DNA of 64,000 nt from contig NZ_CP075583.1 of the NCBI RefSeq assembly GCF_023509035.1, positions 2,170,001 to 2,234,000 on the forward strand, given 5' to 3'. Both the position numbers and the translations under genes were made by a program. The notes below the pieces were generated by a model. That model made no database searches. It worked only from the letters and a program-made list of their open reading frames with translations, and was not told where the DNA came from. Shown here in pieces: positions 8,697 to 17,589 of the stretch (position 1 is its first letter; each line of letters opens with the position of its first letter). This DNA comes from Janthinobacterium lividum (lineage in GTDB: Bacteria > Pseudomonadota > Gammaproteobacteria > Burkholderiales > Burkholderiaceae_D).

Positions 8697-9900
8697 CAGC
8701 ACACCTCCAGTACCGGCACCTGCACCGACATCCGCACCTGCGGCGTCAGCTGCGCCAGCGCCCACGGCAAGCAGCACGCCGCCGCAGCCGGACCGGCGCC
8801 ACCAGTGGCTGTCCGCGCTGGCCTTTGCCGCCGTGGCCCTGGTGGGCGTGCTGATCGTGCTGTATGCGTGGCGTTTGCCGCCGTTCACCAGTCCCATCGT
8901 GACGACGGAAAACGCCACCGTGCGCGGGCAGGTGACGATCATCGGCTCGCAGTTGTCGGGATATGTGGTGGAAGTGACGGTGCAGGATTTCATGGACGTC
9001 AAGGAGGGGCAGCTGCTGGTGCGCATCGACGACCGCATCTACCAGCAGCGCTACGAGCAGGCGCAGGCCCAGCTGGCCGCGCAGCAGGCGGCGCTGTCGA
9101 ACTGGGCGCAGCAGAAAGCCAGCGCGCAGGCGGGTATTTCCGTCAGCGAAGCGGCACTGGCCAACGCAGAAGCGCAGGCACGCAAGGCCAGCGCCGATCT
9201 GAATCGCGTGGAACAATTGGTGGCAGATGGTTCCCTGTCGCAGCGCGAACACGACCAGTCGCGCGCCACGCAGGCGCAGATGGCGGCCGCGCTGGCGCAA
9301 GCCAAGGCCAATCTCGACATCGCCCAGCAAAGCGTGCATAGCGTGGTGGTCAACAAGCAGGCCCTGGAAGCGGCCGTGGCGAATGCGCAGGCGGCCGTCA
9401 AGGCGGCGAAGATCGACCTCGATAACACGCGCATCGTGGCGCCATCCGATGGGCAATTGGGCCAGGTAACGGTGCGCCAGGGCGCCTACGTGAATTCGGG
9501 CGCGCAGCTGATGGCGCTGGTGCCGCGCCAGATGTGGGTGATTGCCAATTTCAAGGAAACGCAAATGAATGGTGTGCAGGAAGGGCAGAGCGCCACCTTC
9601 CACGTCGACGCCCTGGATGGCGCCGTGCTGACTGGCCAGGTGGAGCGCATCTCGCCGGCCACGGGATCCGAATTTTCCGTGCTGCCGGCCGATAATGCGA
9701 CGGGCAACTACCTCAAAATTGCCCAGCGCATTCCCGTGCGCATCCGCATCGATGCGGGGCAGGCGAATGCGCGCCGCCTCGTGCCTGGCATGTCGGTGGT
9801 GGTCAGCGTCGACACGTCGGCCGTGCTGAATGACTCGGCGGAGAATCCGGCACCGCCGCCGCTGCCGCCGAAAAAGGCGCCCGCGAAGGCCAAGCCATGA
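8683..9900 (+). CDS. HlyD/EmrA-type periplasmic adaptor of the MFS pump
   Basis: 405 residues: Pro/Ala-rich cytoplasmic tail (about 1-45), one transmembrane helix (WLSALAFAAVALVGVLIVLYAW), then a biotinyl-lipoyl half (VTTENATVRGQVTIIGSQLSGYVVEV), a long coiled-coil hairpin rich in Gln and Ala (about 125-245), the second lipoyl half and a beta-barrel (GQLGQVTVRQGAYVNSG, VIANFKETQ). This is the EmrA arrangement linking pump to outer-membrane channel. It starts inside the end of the transporter gene (14-bp overlap) and ends in an ATGA overlap with the channel gene, so the three are translationally coupled. Confidence 0.93.
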   Translation: MTENNSTPPVPAPAPTSAPAASAAPAPTASSTPPQPDRRHQWLSALAFAAVALVGVLIVLYAWRLPPFTSPIVTTENATVRGQVTIIGSQLSGYVVEVTVQDFMDVKEGQLLVRIDDRIYQQRYEQAQAQLAAQQAALSNWAQQKASAQAGISVSEAALANAEAQARKASADLNRVEQLVADGSLSQREHDQSRATQAQMAAALAQAKANLDIAQQSVHSVVVNKQALEAAVANAQAAVKAAKIDLDNTRIVAPSDGQLGQVTVRQGAYVNSGAQLMALVPRQMWVIANFKETQMNGVQEGQSATFHVDALDGAVLTGQVERISPATGSEFSVLPADNATGNYLKIAQRIPVRIRIDAGQANARRLVPGMSVVVSVDTSAVLNDSAENPAPPPLPPKKAPAKAKP

Positions 9901-11303
9901 TACGCCGCGCATTGCTGATGGTCGCCGCGCTGGCGCTGGCCGGCTGCGCCGCCAAGGCGCCGCCACAACCTTTGTCTGCCCTGCAACTGCCGTCCGGCTG
10001 GCGCGCGCAGGCGGCTGCTGCGCCATTAGCCGATGCTAGCCCAAATGGCGCGCATGTGGAGCAGCTGTGGTGGCAAGCCTTCGGCGATCCGGTCCTGAGC
10101 AACCTGGTGGGCGAGGCGCTGGCGCGCAATGGCGACTTGCGCGTGGCCCGCGCTCGCGTGCAGGAATACCGCGCGCGCCTGGCGCAGGCCGATGCGAACC
10201 GCGCGCCGAACCTGGCGTTCGATGGCTCACCGACGCGCACGCGCACCCTGGCCGCCAGTGGCAAGCCGTATGTGACGAATGTCTTCCAGGCGGAACTGCA
10301 GGCCAGCTATGAAATCGATGTGTGGGGCCGGCTGGCCAGTCTGAGCGATGCGGCGGGAGAGAGCTACCGCGCCGAGCAGGCCAGCCTCGATGCGGCGGCC
10401 CTGTCGATCGCTGCCAGCGTGGCCACGGCCTATCTGAACCTGCGGGGACTCGACGCGCAGCTGGCGCTGACGCAATCGACCCTGCAGCTGCGCGAACAGT
10501 CGCGCGAACTGGCGCGCAAGCAGTTCGAGGTGGGCTACAGTTCGCGCTTGGAATGGCTGCAGGCGCAATCGGAATACCATGCGGCGGCCGAGCAGGTGCC
10601 GCAGCTGCAGCGGCAGATCTTTGAACAGGAAAACGCGCTGGCCATCCTCGTCGGCGGCAATCCCGGGCCCATCGCGCGTGGCTTGCCCCTGGCCGAGCTG
10701 GCGGCGCCGGACGTGCCGGCCGGCCTGCCGTCCGAATTGCTGCGCCGGCGGCCCGACATCGCGCGCGCGGAACATAACCTGGCTGCCGCCAACGCCAGCC
10801 TGGCCGCCACGCGCGACCAGCTGCTGCCCTCGTTCAAGCTGACGGCCGTCGGCGGCGGGCAAGCCACGACCCTGACCGATTTCCTGCATGCACCGACCGC
10901 GCTGTGGCGCCTGACGGCCTTGGCGGCCGGTCCCCTGTTTGATGGCGGCAGGGTGCAGGCGCAGACGGATGCGGCCGGCGCGCAGCGCGACCAGCTGGCG
11001 TACACGTATGAAAACGTGGTGCGCAACGCCTTCGCCGAAACGGAAAACAGCCTGGGCGCCATCTACCGTCTGCAGCAGCAAGCCGTGGAAAACGACGCGC
11101 GCCGCGCCACCGCGGCTGACACCCTGCGCATCGCACATAACCGCTACCGCAATGGCTATGCCTCGTACCTGGAAGAACTCGACGCCCAGCGCACCCTGTA
11201 CAGCGCCGACGTGGGGCTGCTGCAACTGAAGACGCGCATCCTTGTTGCCTCGGTCGACCTGTACCGGGCCATGGGCGGCGGCTGGTCGGCCAAGACGCCA
11301 TAG
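9897..11303 (+). CDS. NodT/OprM-type outer-membrane efflux lipoprotein
   Basis: 468 residues. It begins with a lipoprotein signal whose lipobox is LAGC (Cys 17), followed by two outer-membrane efflux (TolC-like) repeats. Family marks are WWQAFGDPVLSNLV, the DVWGRL turn, LLRRRPDIARAEHNL and the C-terminal YRNGYASYLEELDAQRTLY region. It forms the trimeric outer-membrane duct for the upstream EmrAB-like pump, with which it overlaps by 4 bp. It is related to, but clearly different from, the second channel gene at 17590-19005. Confidence 0.93.
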   Translation: MIRRALLMVAALALAGCAAKAPPQPLSALQLPSGWRAQAAAAPLADASPNGAHVEQLWWQAFGDPVLSNLVGEALARNGDLRVARARVQEYRARLAQADANRAPNLAFDGSPTRTRTLAASGKPYVTNVFQAELQASYEIDVWGRLASLSDAAGESYRAEQASLDAAALSIAASVATAYLNLRGLDAQLALTQSTLQLREQSRELARKQFEVGYSSRLEWLQAQSEYHAAAEQVPQLQRQIFEQENALAILVGGNPGPIARGLPLAELAAPDVPAGLPSELLRRRPDIARAEHNLAAANASLAATRDQLLPSFKLTAVGGGQATTLTDFLHAPTALWRLTALAAGPLFDGGRVQAQTDAAGAQRDQLAYTYENVVRNAFAETENSLGAIYRLQQQAVENDARRATAADTLRIAHNRYRNGYASYLEELDAQRTLYSADVGLLQLKTRILVASVDLYRAMGGGWSAKTP

Positions 11304-11411
11304 GCGCGCGTGCACGGCGTTGCCGTTTGCCGCGGCCGGTGTAATATTCTGGCCTGGGAAAGCAGCGGCATGGTGCCAGCTGCTCCCGTCACGAACGAAC
11401 GAGGTCGCAGC

Positions 11412-12151
11412 ATGACGATTTTTGGCATAGGCATCCACATCCTGATCGCGGTATTTTTGCGATTCACGTGGTGCGCAACGGGCAGCAGCTGTACTGGCTG
11501 CTCATTTTATTCATGTTCCCGCTGCTGGGCAGCGTGGTGTATTTCTTCGCCATCTACCTGCCCAATTCGCGCCTGCCGCAAGGTGCGCGCAAGGTCGCGT
11601 CGGTGGCCGTGCAAGTGCTCGATCCGAACCGCGAATTGCGCGAGGCGAAGGCTGCCTTTGAGTACACGCCGACGGCGCAGAACCAGATGCGCCTGGCCAG
11701 CGCGCTGCTCGAAGCGGGCGATGCGCAGGAAGCGGCATCGACGTATGAAGCCTGCCTGCAGGGAGCGTTTTCATCGGACCTGGAAATTCGCCTGGGCGCG
11801 GCGCGCGCCTACCTGGAATGCGCGCGCGGCGCCGAAGCGCTGACGCACCTGGAATTCATCCGCCGCAGCGACATCCATTTCCGTCCCGAGATGGTGTCCC
11901 TGCTGACGGCCCGCGCCCTGGCGCAAAGCGGGCGCCAGGCGGAAGCGAAGGCGGAATTTGACGATGCGCTGACGCGCTACAACAGCTTCGAGTGCCGCGC
12001 CGAGTGCGCGATCTGGGCGCTGCAGCGGGGCGACAAGGTGTTGTCGGAACGCCTGCTGCTCGATATCGACAGCGCCATGGCCCGCTGGAGCAGCCATACG
12101 CGTGCCATGTATGCGCCGCTGCTGGTGCGCCTGGAGGCGGCGCGCAGGTAG
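11412..12151 (+). CDS. Membrane-anchored TPR-like protein, frameshifted near its N-terminus
   Basis: The true start is probably ATG 11412, encoding MTIFGIGIHILIAV and then a run of five T at 11454-11458. As written, the frame leaves the gene there. With one more T the protein reads on as FAIHVVRNGQQLYWLL into the long open frame from 11468 to 12151. The rebuilt protein has two N-terminal membrane helices (PLD-N-like), then TPR-like helices (AQNQMRLASALLEAGDAQEA and following), about 247 residues. If the indel is genuine, translation could restart only at GTG 11468, losing helix one. It follows the efflux operon by 108 bp. Function unknown. Confidence 0.7.
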
Positions 12152-12160
12152 CGGCATGGC

Positions 12161-12204
12161 GGTGCCTGGTGGGTATTTTCTTACACGCCAGGCACCGTGT
12201 TTTT
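12161..12204 (+). terminator. Intrinsic terminator after the TPR gene
   Basis: GGTGCCTGG at 12161-12169 and CCAGGCACC at 12188-12196 form a 9-bp stem, followed by GTG and a run of five T. The loop is long (18 nt). It overlaps the 3' end of the convergent lipoprotein gene, so it would separate the two transcripts. Confidence 0.55.
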
Positions 12205-13152
12205 CCCTTCAATTAATTTATATCCCTTGCCATCGAAAGCATAGCGCGCATGTCCGTTCAATGGCGTGGCGATGCGCGGCGGGTCCTCGTCCGGCTTGAC
12301 CGTGACGCCGGGCTTGATCTTCTCGGAGGCGCCCGTGAAGTCGATCAGCAAGTCGTCGTAGGCGCCTCCATTGCGCGCGGGGGCGAAGCGCCACTGGCCC
12401 TTGACCATCCAGCACTCCTCCATGTCCGGCGTGCAGGCGCCCATATTGTCTGAATACAGGTCGATGCCGCCATCGAGCGCGGTCACTTTGCCGTCGCCGA
12501 TTTCAAACAGGGCCAGTTGCGTGATGGTGTAACCCTGGCCCGTATAGCCATGGCGGATCGCCAGCCCCGGCTTGTTCGCGCCCAGCATGACCCAGTGCAC
12601 TTCGCCGAGCTGCCCCGATGAACCCAGGGCGGCGATGTTTTCCAGTCGTTTCACGACTTGCCACTGGCCGTCTTCCGGCTGACCCTTGGGCGTCAGGATA
12701 AACACATTCAGCAGTCCCGACGAGGCATGCGCCGATTCGGCCGTGCCTTCCGTGTTGGCCGTTTCCGCATTCGCCACCAGGATGGCGCGGCCATCGGGCA
12801 GCAGCTTGTGGCTGACGGCGCTGACCACGTAACTGAGTTTGTCGACGTGCTTATCAGGATCGGACAGGTCGGCCAGCGCATCGTCGCTGTCGCTGCGGTA
12901 GTCCTTGCCGAAGACGGCGCGCATCATGCCTACTTCGCGTTCGCGCGCCTGCGGCGTGTTCATCGCTTCCGTCCTGGGTGCGGTGGCGGCCGGCGGCGGC
13001 ACGTGTTCGGCCGATGCCGTGTCGGCAGCGGCAGCGGGAACATCGCTTACCACGTCAGCTGCCAGGTCGGCGCTGGCGGGGGCGGTCTTGTCCGAGCAGG
13101 CGCCGAGCAGTGCGGATACCATTAACAGGACGAGCGGGGTGCGGTATTTCAT
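12181..13152 (-). CDS. Uncharacterised lipoprotein
   Basis: 323 residues with a clear lipoprotein signal (MKYRTPLVLLMVSALLGAC, lipidated Cys 19), an Ala/Asp-rich linker to about residue 55, then a soluble periplasmic domain containing a DKHVDKLSYVVSAVSHKLL segment and a C-terminal half with paired Cys (GACTPDMEECW). I recognise no named family; it resembles annotated hypothetical lipoproteins of Oxalobacteraceae. It stands alone, 131 bp downstream of the RND pump gene on the same strand. Confidence 0.85.
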   Translation of the reverse strand: MKYRTPLVLLMVSALLGACSDKTAPASADLAADVVSDVPAAAADTASAEHVPPPAATAPRTEAMNTPQAREREVGMMRAVFGKDYRSDSDDALADLSDPDKHVDKLSYVVSAVSHKLLPDGRAILVANAETANTEGTAESAHASSGLLNVFILTPKGQPEDGQWQVVKRLENIAALGSSGQLGEVHWVMLGANKPGLAIRHGYTGQGYTITQLALFEIGDGKVTALDGGIDLYSDNMGACTPDMEECWMVKGQWRFAPARNGGAYDDLLIDFTGASEKIKPGVTVKPDEDPPRIATPLNGHARYAFDGKGYKLIEGKNTVPGV

Positions 13153-13283
13153 AGGCAGGGCAGATTGCGTTCATTGAGAATGGGCGCAGTATGCCAGATA
13201 GATGGAAGCGAGGGAGCGCGGCCTGGCGGCCGGTCCTTCGCTTCCTTGCCCGCAAGGGGCGATTTTGCAAACAATGGCGGCCC

Positions 13284-16200
13284 TTATTTTTCCAGCGCCA
13301 CCTTGTCATCGCGCCGCGCCGGCGCCTTCTGGCGGCGCAGTCTGGCCATGCCGCGCTTGAGCAGGTGCTCCAGGTCGTCGATGTAGGTGAACACGGCCGG
13401 CACCACCAGCAGGCTCAGTAAGGTCGACGTGATCAGGCCGCCGATGACGGTAATGGCCATCGGCGAACGGAAGCTGGGATCGGCGCCCCAGCCCAGCGCC
13501 AGCGGCATCATGCCGGCGCCCATGGCGATCGTCGTCATTAGGATGGGACGGCTACGCTTGTGGCAGGCGTCGACCAGCGCATCGAAGCGGTTCATGCCGG
13601 CCTGGCGTGCCAGGATCGCATAGTCGACCAGCAGGATGGAGTTCTTGGTGACAATCCCCATCAGCATGATCAGGCCGATCATCGACGGCATCGACAGGGC
13701 GCTGCCCGTAATCAGGAGGGCCACGAAGGCGCCGCCGATCGACAGCGGCAGCGCCGCCAGAATGGTCACCGGCTGCATGAAGTCCTTGAACAGCAGCACC
13801 AGTACGCAGTAGATGCACAGCACGCCGATCAGCATGGCCAGGCCGAAGCTGGCGAACAGCAAGGCCATCTCCTGCGCGTCGCCCAGTTCGGCGATCTTCA
13901 CGGACGGCGGCAAATTCTTCATCGACGGCAGCGCGCGTGCTTCTTCATTCAGTTCGCCGAGGGTGCGCGAACCGAGTTCCACGTCGAGGGTCACGTTGCG
14001 GCTGCGGTTCAAACGATCGATCTGCGCCGGGCCGCTTTCCATCGTCACCGTGGCTACGTTCGCCAAGCGCACCGGACCATTCTTGCCGGGCACCGTCAGG
14101 CGCTCGATGGCGGCCAGGTCGGCGCGCACGCTGTTAGGCAGCTTGACGCGGATCGGCACTTGCCGCTCCGGCAGGTTCATTTTGGTGAGGTCCGTGTCGT
14201 AGTCGCCGGCCGTGGCCACGCGCACTGTTTCGCCGATGGCTGCCGCCGTCACGCCCAGGTCGGCCGCCTTGGCGAAATCAGGACGCACGATGATTTCCGG
14301 GCGCACCAGCGAGGCGCTGGAATTGACGTTGCCAATGCCTTTCAGGCCGCGCAGCTCGCGCTCGACCTTTTGCGCCGCCGCCATCAGCGCCACCGGGTCT
14401 TCCGAGCGCAGCACCAGTTGCATCTTGACGCCCGAGTCGGGCGGACCCACCGTGAAGCGGGCGCCGGGGATCGTATCGAGCTTGTGGCGCAGCTGGGTTT
14501 CCAGACCTGCCATCGATTCCTTGCGCTCGGTGCGGTGCATGGTGGTCAGGGTCAGCACGGCGCGGCGCGCCTCGGCCGCCGCGCCGGGGGCGAAGGCGTC
14601 GCCGCTGGAGCCACCGCCAATCGAACTGAAGACGCCCTTGATGCCGGGCGTTTGCATGGCTGCATTGCGCGCCAGTGCCGCCACGGCCTGCGTTTCGCCC
14701 AGGGTGGAGCCGGGCGGCAGTTCCAGGTTGATCAGCGTCTGCGCGCGGTCGGCGGCCGGCACGAAACCCGTTGGCAGCAGCGGCACGAGCGCGATGGCGC
14801 CGATAAAGAACAGGGCCGCAGCGATGGCCGTGATGCCGCGGTGGTTCAGGCACCAGCGCATGACCGTCAGGTAGCGCGTCATCAGCCAGCCATCCTGTTC
14901 TTCCTTGTGCGGCAGCGGTTTCAATAGGTAGGCGGCCATCATCGGCGTGAGCAGGCGTGCCACCACCAGCGAGGCCAGCACGGCCAGCACGGCCGTCCAG
15001 CCGAACTGCTTGAAGAACAGGCCGGGAATGCCGCTCATGAAGGCCGTCGGCAGGAACACGGCCACCAGCGCGAAGGTGGTGGCGATCACCGCCATGCCGA
15101 TTTCGTCGGCCGCTTCCATGGCCGCCTCCATGGGCGACTTGCCCATGCGCAGATGGCGCTCGATGTTTTCGATTTCCACGATGGCGTCGTCGACCAGCAC
15201 GCCGACGACCAGGGCCAGCGACAGCAGGGTGACGGTATTGAGCGTGTAGCCGAACCAGTAGATGCCGAGGAAAGCCGGCATCACGGACAGGGGCAGGGCG
15301 GCGGCGGCCACCAGGGTGGCGCGCCAGTCGCGCAGGAACCACCACACCACCAGCACGGCCAGCAGCGCGCCTTCGTACAGCAGCTCCATCGAGCCCACGA
15401 AATTTTCCTCGACGGGGAAGGCATTGTCGATCGACTGCTGCAGCACCACGTTGGGGTTTTCCTTCTGCAGATCGGCGATGGCCGCACGCGCGCCCTTGGC
15501 GACGGCCACTTCGCTGGCGCCCTTGGTGCGGAACACTTCAAAGGCGACGATGGTCCTGCCATCCTGCTCGGCCAGTGCGCGCGGTTCGGCGACCGTATCG
15601 CGCACGGTGGCCACCTGGTCCAGGCGCACATGGCGTCCATCCGGCAGCGGCACTTCCACGCGCGACAGTTCATCGGCCGTTTTGACGGTGGCGATGGTGC
15701 GCACCGATTGCTCGGCGCCGCTGATATCGCCCCTGCCACCAGGCGCTTCGCGCTGCACCAGGCGCAGCTGGCGCGAGACGTCGAGGGCCGACACTTTCAA
15801 TGCCGCCATGCGCGCCTCGTCGAGTTCCACCTGGATCTCGCGGTAGACGCCGCCCACGCGGTTGACGGCGCCCACGCCGGGCACTGTCAGCAGGCGCTTG
15901 GCCACCGTATTGTCGACGAACCACGACAGGTCGGGCGCGTCGAGCGGGTTGTCCACGCCTGGTTTCGCCGTGGCGATGAAGGTCAGCACCACGCGGCCTG
16001 CCGTGGACGCCTTGGTGACGGTGGGATCGCGCAGCTCGGCCGGCATGTCCGCCTTGACCCGCGCGACGGCGTCGCGCACGTCGTTGACGGCTTCGGCGAT
16101 CTGCTTTTCCAGGATGAATTCAACGGTCACTGTGACGACGCCATCGAGCACTTTGGTGTAGATGTTTTTCACGCCTTGCAGGGTGGCGACGGAGTCTTCG

Positions 16201-16403
16201 ATCTTGCGCGCCACTTCCGTTTCCAGCTGGGCGGCCGGCGCGGCGCCGGGCAGCACCGCGCTGACGGTGACGATGGGCAGTTCGATGTCGGGGAAATCCT
16301 GCACCGGATTGGCCTTGTAGGCCAGCAGACCGGCCAGGGTCAGCAGCGCGAACAGCATGATGGCCGGGATAGGATTCTTGATCGAGAGGGAGGAAAAATT
16401 CAT
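13284..16403 (-). CDS. RND multidrug efflux pump, inner-membrane HAE1-type transporter
   Basis: 1039-residue AcrB-like proton-driven pump with the duplicated 12-helix layout and two large periplasmic loops. The N-terminus MNFSSLSIKNPIPAIMLFALLTLAG and the fourth-helix proton-relay pair in LALVVGVLVDDAIVEIEN are typical. The C-terminal half repeats the pattern (LIMLMGIVTKNSILLVDYAI), with Lys taking the usual place. It is the last gene of the minus-strand operon tetR, channel, adaptor, pump, 9 bp after the adaptor. Substrate specificity cannot be read. It resembles the shorter-named MdtB/MexD-like group more than the AcrB core. Confidence 0.95.
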   Translation of the reverse strand: MNFSSLSIKNPIPAIMLFALLTLAGLLAYKANPVQDFPDIELPIVTVSAVLPGAAPAAQLETEVARKIEDSVATLQGVKNIYTKVLDGVVTVTVEFILEKQIAEAVNDVRDAVARVKADMPAELRDPTVTKASTAGRVVLTFIATAKPGVDNPLDAPDLSWFVDNTVAKRLLTVPGVGAVNRVGGVYREIQVELDEARMAALKVSALDVSRQLRLVQREAPGGRGDISGAEQSVRTIATVKTADELSRVEVPLPDGRHVRLDQVATVRDTVAEPRALAEQDGRTIVAFEVFRTKGASEVAVAKGARAAIADLQKENPNVVLQQSIDNAFPVEENFVGSMELLYEGALLAVLVVWWFLRDWRATLVAAAALPLSVMPAFLGIYWFGYTLNTVTLLSLALVVGVLVDDAIVEIENIERHLRMGKSPMEAAMEAADEIGMAVIATTFALVAVFLPTAFMSGIPGLFFKQFGWTAVLAVLASLVVARLLTPMMAAYLLKPLPHKEEQDGWLMTRYLTVMRWCLNHRGITAIAAALFFIGAIALVPLLPTGFVPAADRAQTLINLELPPGSTLGETQAVAALARNAAMQTPGIKGVFSSIGGGSSGDAFAPGAAAEARRAVLTLTTMHRTERKESMAGLETQLRHKLDTIPGARFTVGPPDSGVKMQLVLRSEDPVALMAAAQKVERELRGLKGIGNVNSSASLVRPEIIVRPDFAKAADLGVTAAAIGETVRVATAGDYDTDLTKMNLPERQVPIRVKLPNSVRADLAAIERLTVPGKNGPVRLANVATVTMESGPAQIDRLNRSRNVTLDVELGSRTLGELNEEARALPSMKNLPPSVKIAELGDAQEMALLFASFGLAMLIGVLCIYCVLVLLFKDFMQPVTILAALPLSIGGAFVALLITGSALSMPSMIGLIMLMGIVTKNSILLVDYAILARQAGMNRFDALVDACHKRSRPILMTTIAMGAGMMPLALGWGADPSFRSPMAITVIGGLITSTLLSLLVVPAVFTYIDDLEHLLKRGMARLRRQKAPARRDDKVALEK

Positions 16404-16412
16404 GGTCTCTCC

Positions 16413-17576
16413 TTACTTTTTCGCCGCGGCCGGCTTGGCCGCTGCTGTCACCGGGTTTTGCACATTACGTACCAGGTCGCCGTCGTTGAGGAAGCCGGCG
16501 CCGCTGACGACAATCGTCGTGTCGGCCGTGATGCCGCCTAAAATCTCGATGCGGTCGCTCAGGCGTCGTCCGGCCTGCACCTTGATCTGGCTGACCCGCT
16601 GGTCGGCATTCAGGCGGAAGACGTAGCTGAAGCCGTCGCGCACGGCGATCGCCTGCTGCGGCACCGTCAGCGCGCCCGAGGTACCCAGTTCAAATTCGCC
16701 GCTGGCGTACATGCCGGCCTTGAACGGCGCATTGTTGCCGGTGCTGGCCGGCAGATCCACGTACACGAGGGCGGAACGGGTCTGCGGGTCGACCGTGGGA
16801 GCGATCATGCGCACCTTGCCCGTCAGGACGCTGCCGTTGGCCGCCTTGACTTGCGCCAGGGTACCCGGTTTCAGGTTCAGCAGCTCGGTGGCCGTCACTT
16901 CGGCGCGCCACTCGAGGCGGCCCTGGCGGATCATGCGGAACAGCTCCGTGCCGGCGCCCACGACGGAACCGACGGTGGCCGAGCGCGAGGAAATGATGCC
17001 GCTGTCGGGCGCCACCACCTGCGTGTATTTCAGGCGCAGCTGCTGCGACGCCAGTTGCGCCTTGGCGGACGCGATGCGCGCGTTCGCCGTCTGTTCGGCT
17101 GTCAGGTATTGGCTGATTTGCTGCGCGCTGATGGCGCCCGTGCTTTGCAGCGAGCGGGCGCGCTGCGCGTTGGCGGCCGCCTCGGCTGCATTCGCTTCCG
17201 CTTCCAGCACGGCGGCCTTCGTTTGCGCCACGTCGGCGTTCACCGTGTCGTTCGAAAAGACGGCCAGCACCTGGCCGGCGCGCACGACGTCGCCCACGTT
17301 GACGCGCACGTCCGTCAGGCGCAAGCCGTTCGATTCGCTGCCGATGACGGCTTCCTGCCAGGCGGCCACGTTGCCGTTGGCCTTCAGCTTGATGGGCAGG
17401 CTGGCCGTTAGCGGCTTGGCCGTGGTGACGGTGAGGGCAGGTTTTTGCGCCGCATTTTTGTCCTTGGCGTCGTCTGCCGCGGTGGAGGACGGGGAGTACA
17501 GGGTAACGCCAGCGCCCAGCGCCACACAGAGGACGGCCAGCGCCAGTGCCATCGGTTTCAAGGTCATTTTTTTCAT
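16413..17576 (-). CDS. RND efflux periplasmic adaptor (membrane fusion protein)
   Basis: 387 residues with an N-terminal signal/anchor (LKPMALALAVLCVALGAGVTLY), lipoyl halves (KANGNVAAWQEAVIGSESNG and VVAPDSGIISSRSATVGSVV), an alpha-hairpin between them, and beta-barrel and membrane-proximal domains at the C-terminus (VPQQAIAVRDGFSYVFRL). The gene sits 13 bp after the channel gene and 9 bp before the pump. It bridges the pump and channel. Confidence 0.94.
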   Translation of the reverse strand: MKKMTLKPMALALAVLCVALGAGVTLYSPSSTAADDAKDKNAAQKPALTVTTAKPLTASLPIKLKANGNVAAWQEAVIGSESNGLRLTDVRVNVGDVVRAGQVLAVFSNDTVNADVAQTKAAVLEAEANAAEAAANAQRARSLQSTGAISAQQISQYLTAEQTANARIASAKAQLASQQLRLKYTQVVAPDSGIISSRSATVGSVVGAGTELFRMIRQGRLEWRAEVTATELLNLKPGTLAQVKAANGSVLTGKVRMIAPTVDPQTRSALVYVDLPASTGNNAPFKAGMYASGEFELGTSGALTVPQQAIAVRDGFSYVFRLNADQRVSQIKVQAGRRLSDRIEILGGITADTTIVVSGAGFLNDGDLVRNVQNPVTAAAKPAAAKK

Positions 17577-17589
17577 GTTGTCGTATCCG

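Noticed and set aside
11450..11470. Programmed ribosomal frameshift at the T run
   Set aside because: The site A TTT TTG is not a standard slippery heptamer, and similar one-base gaps recur at other homopolymers, so an indel or sequence error is simpler.
13560..14927. 455-codon plus-strand frame antisense to the RND pump
   Set aside because: Typical of GC-rich codon bias; the minus-strand pump is unmistakable.
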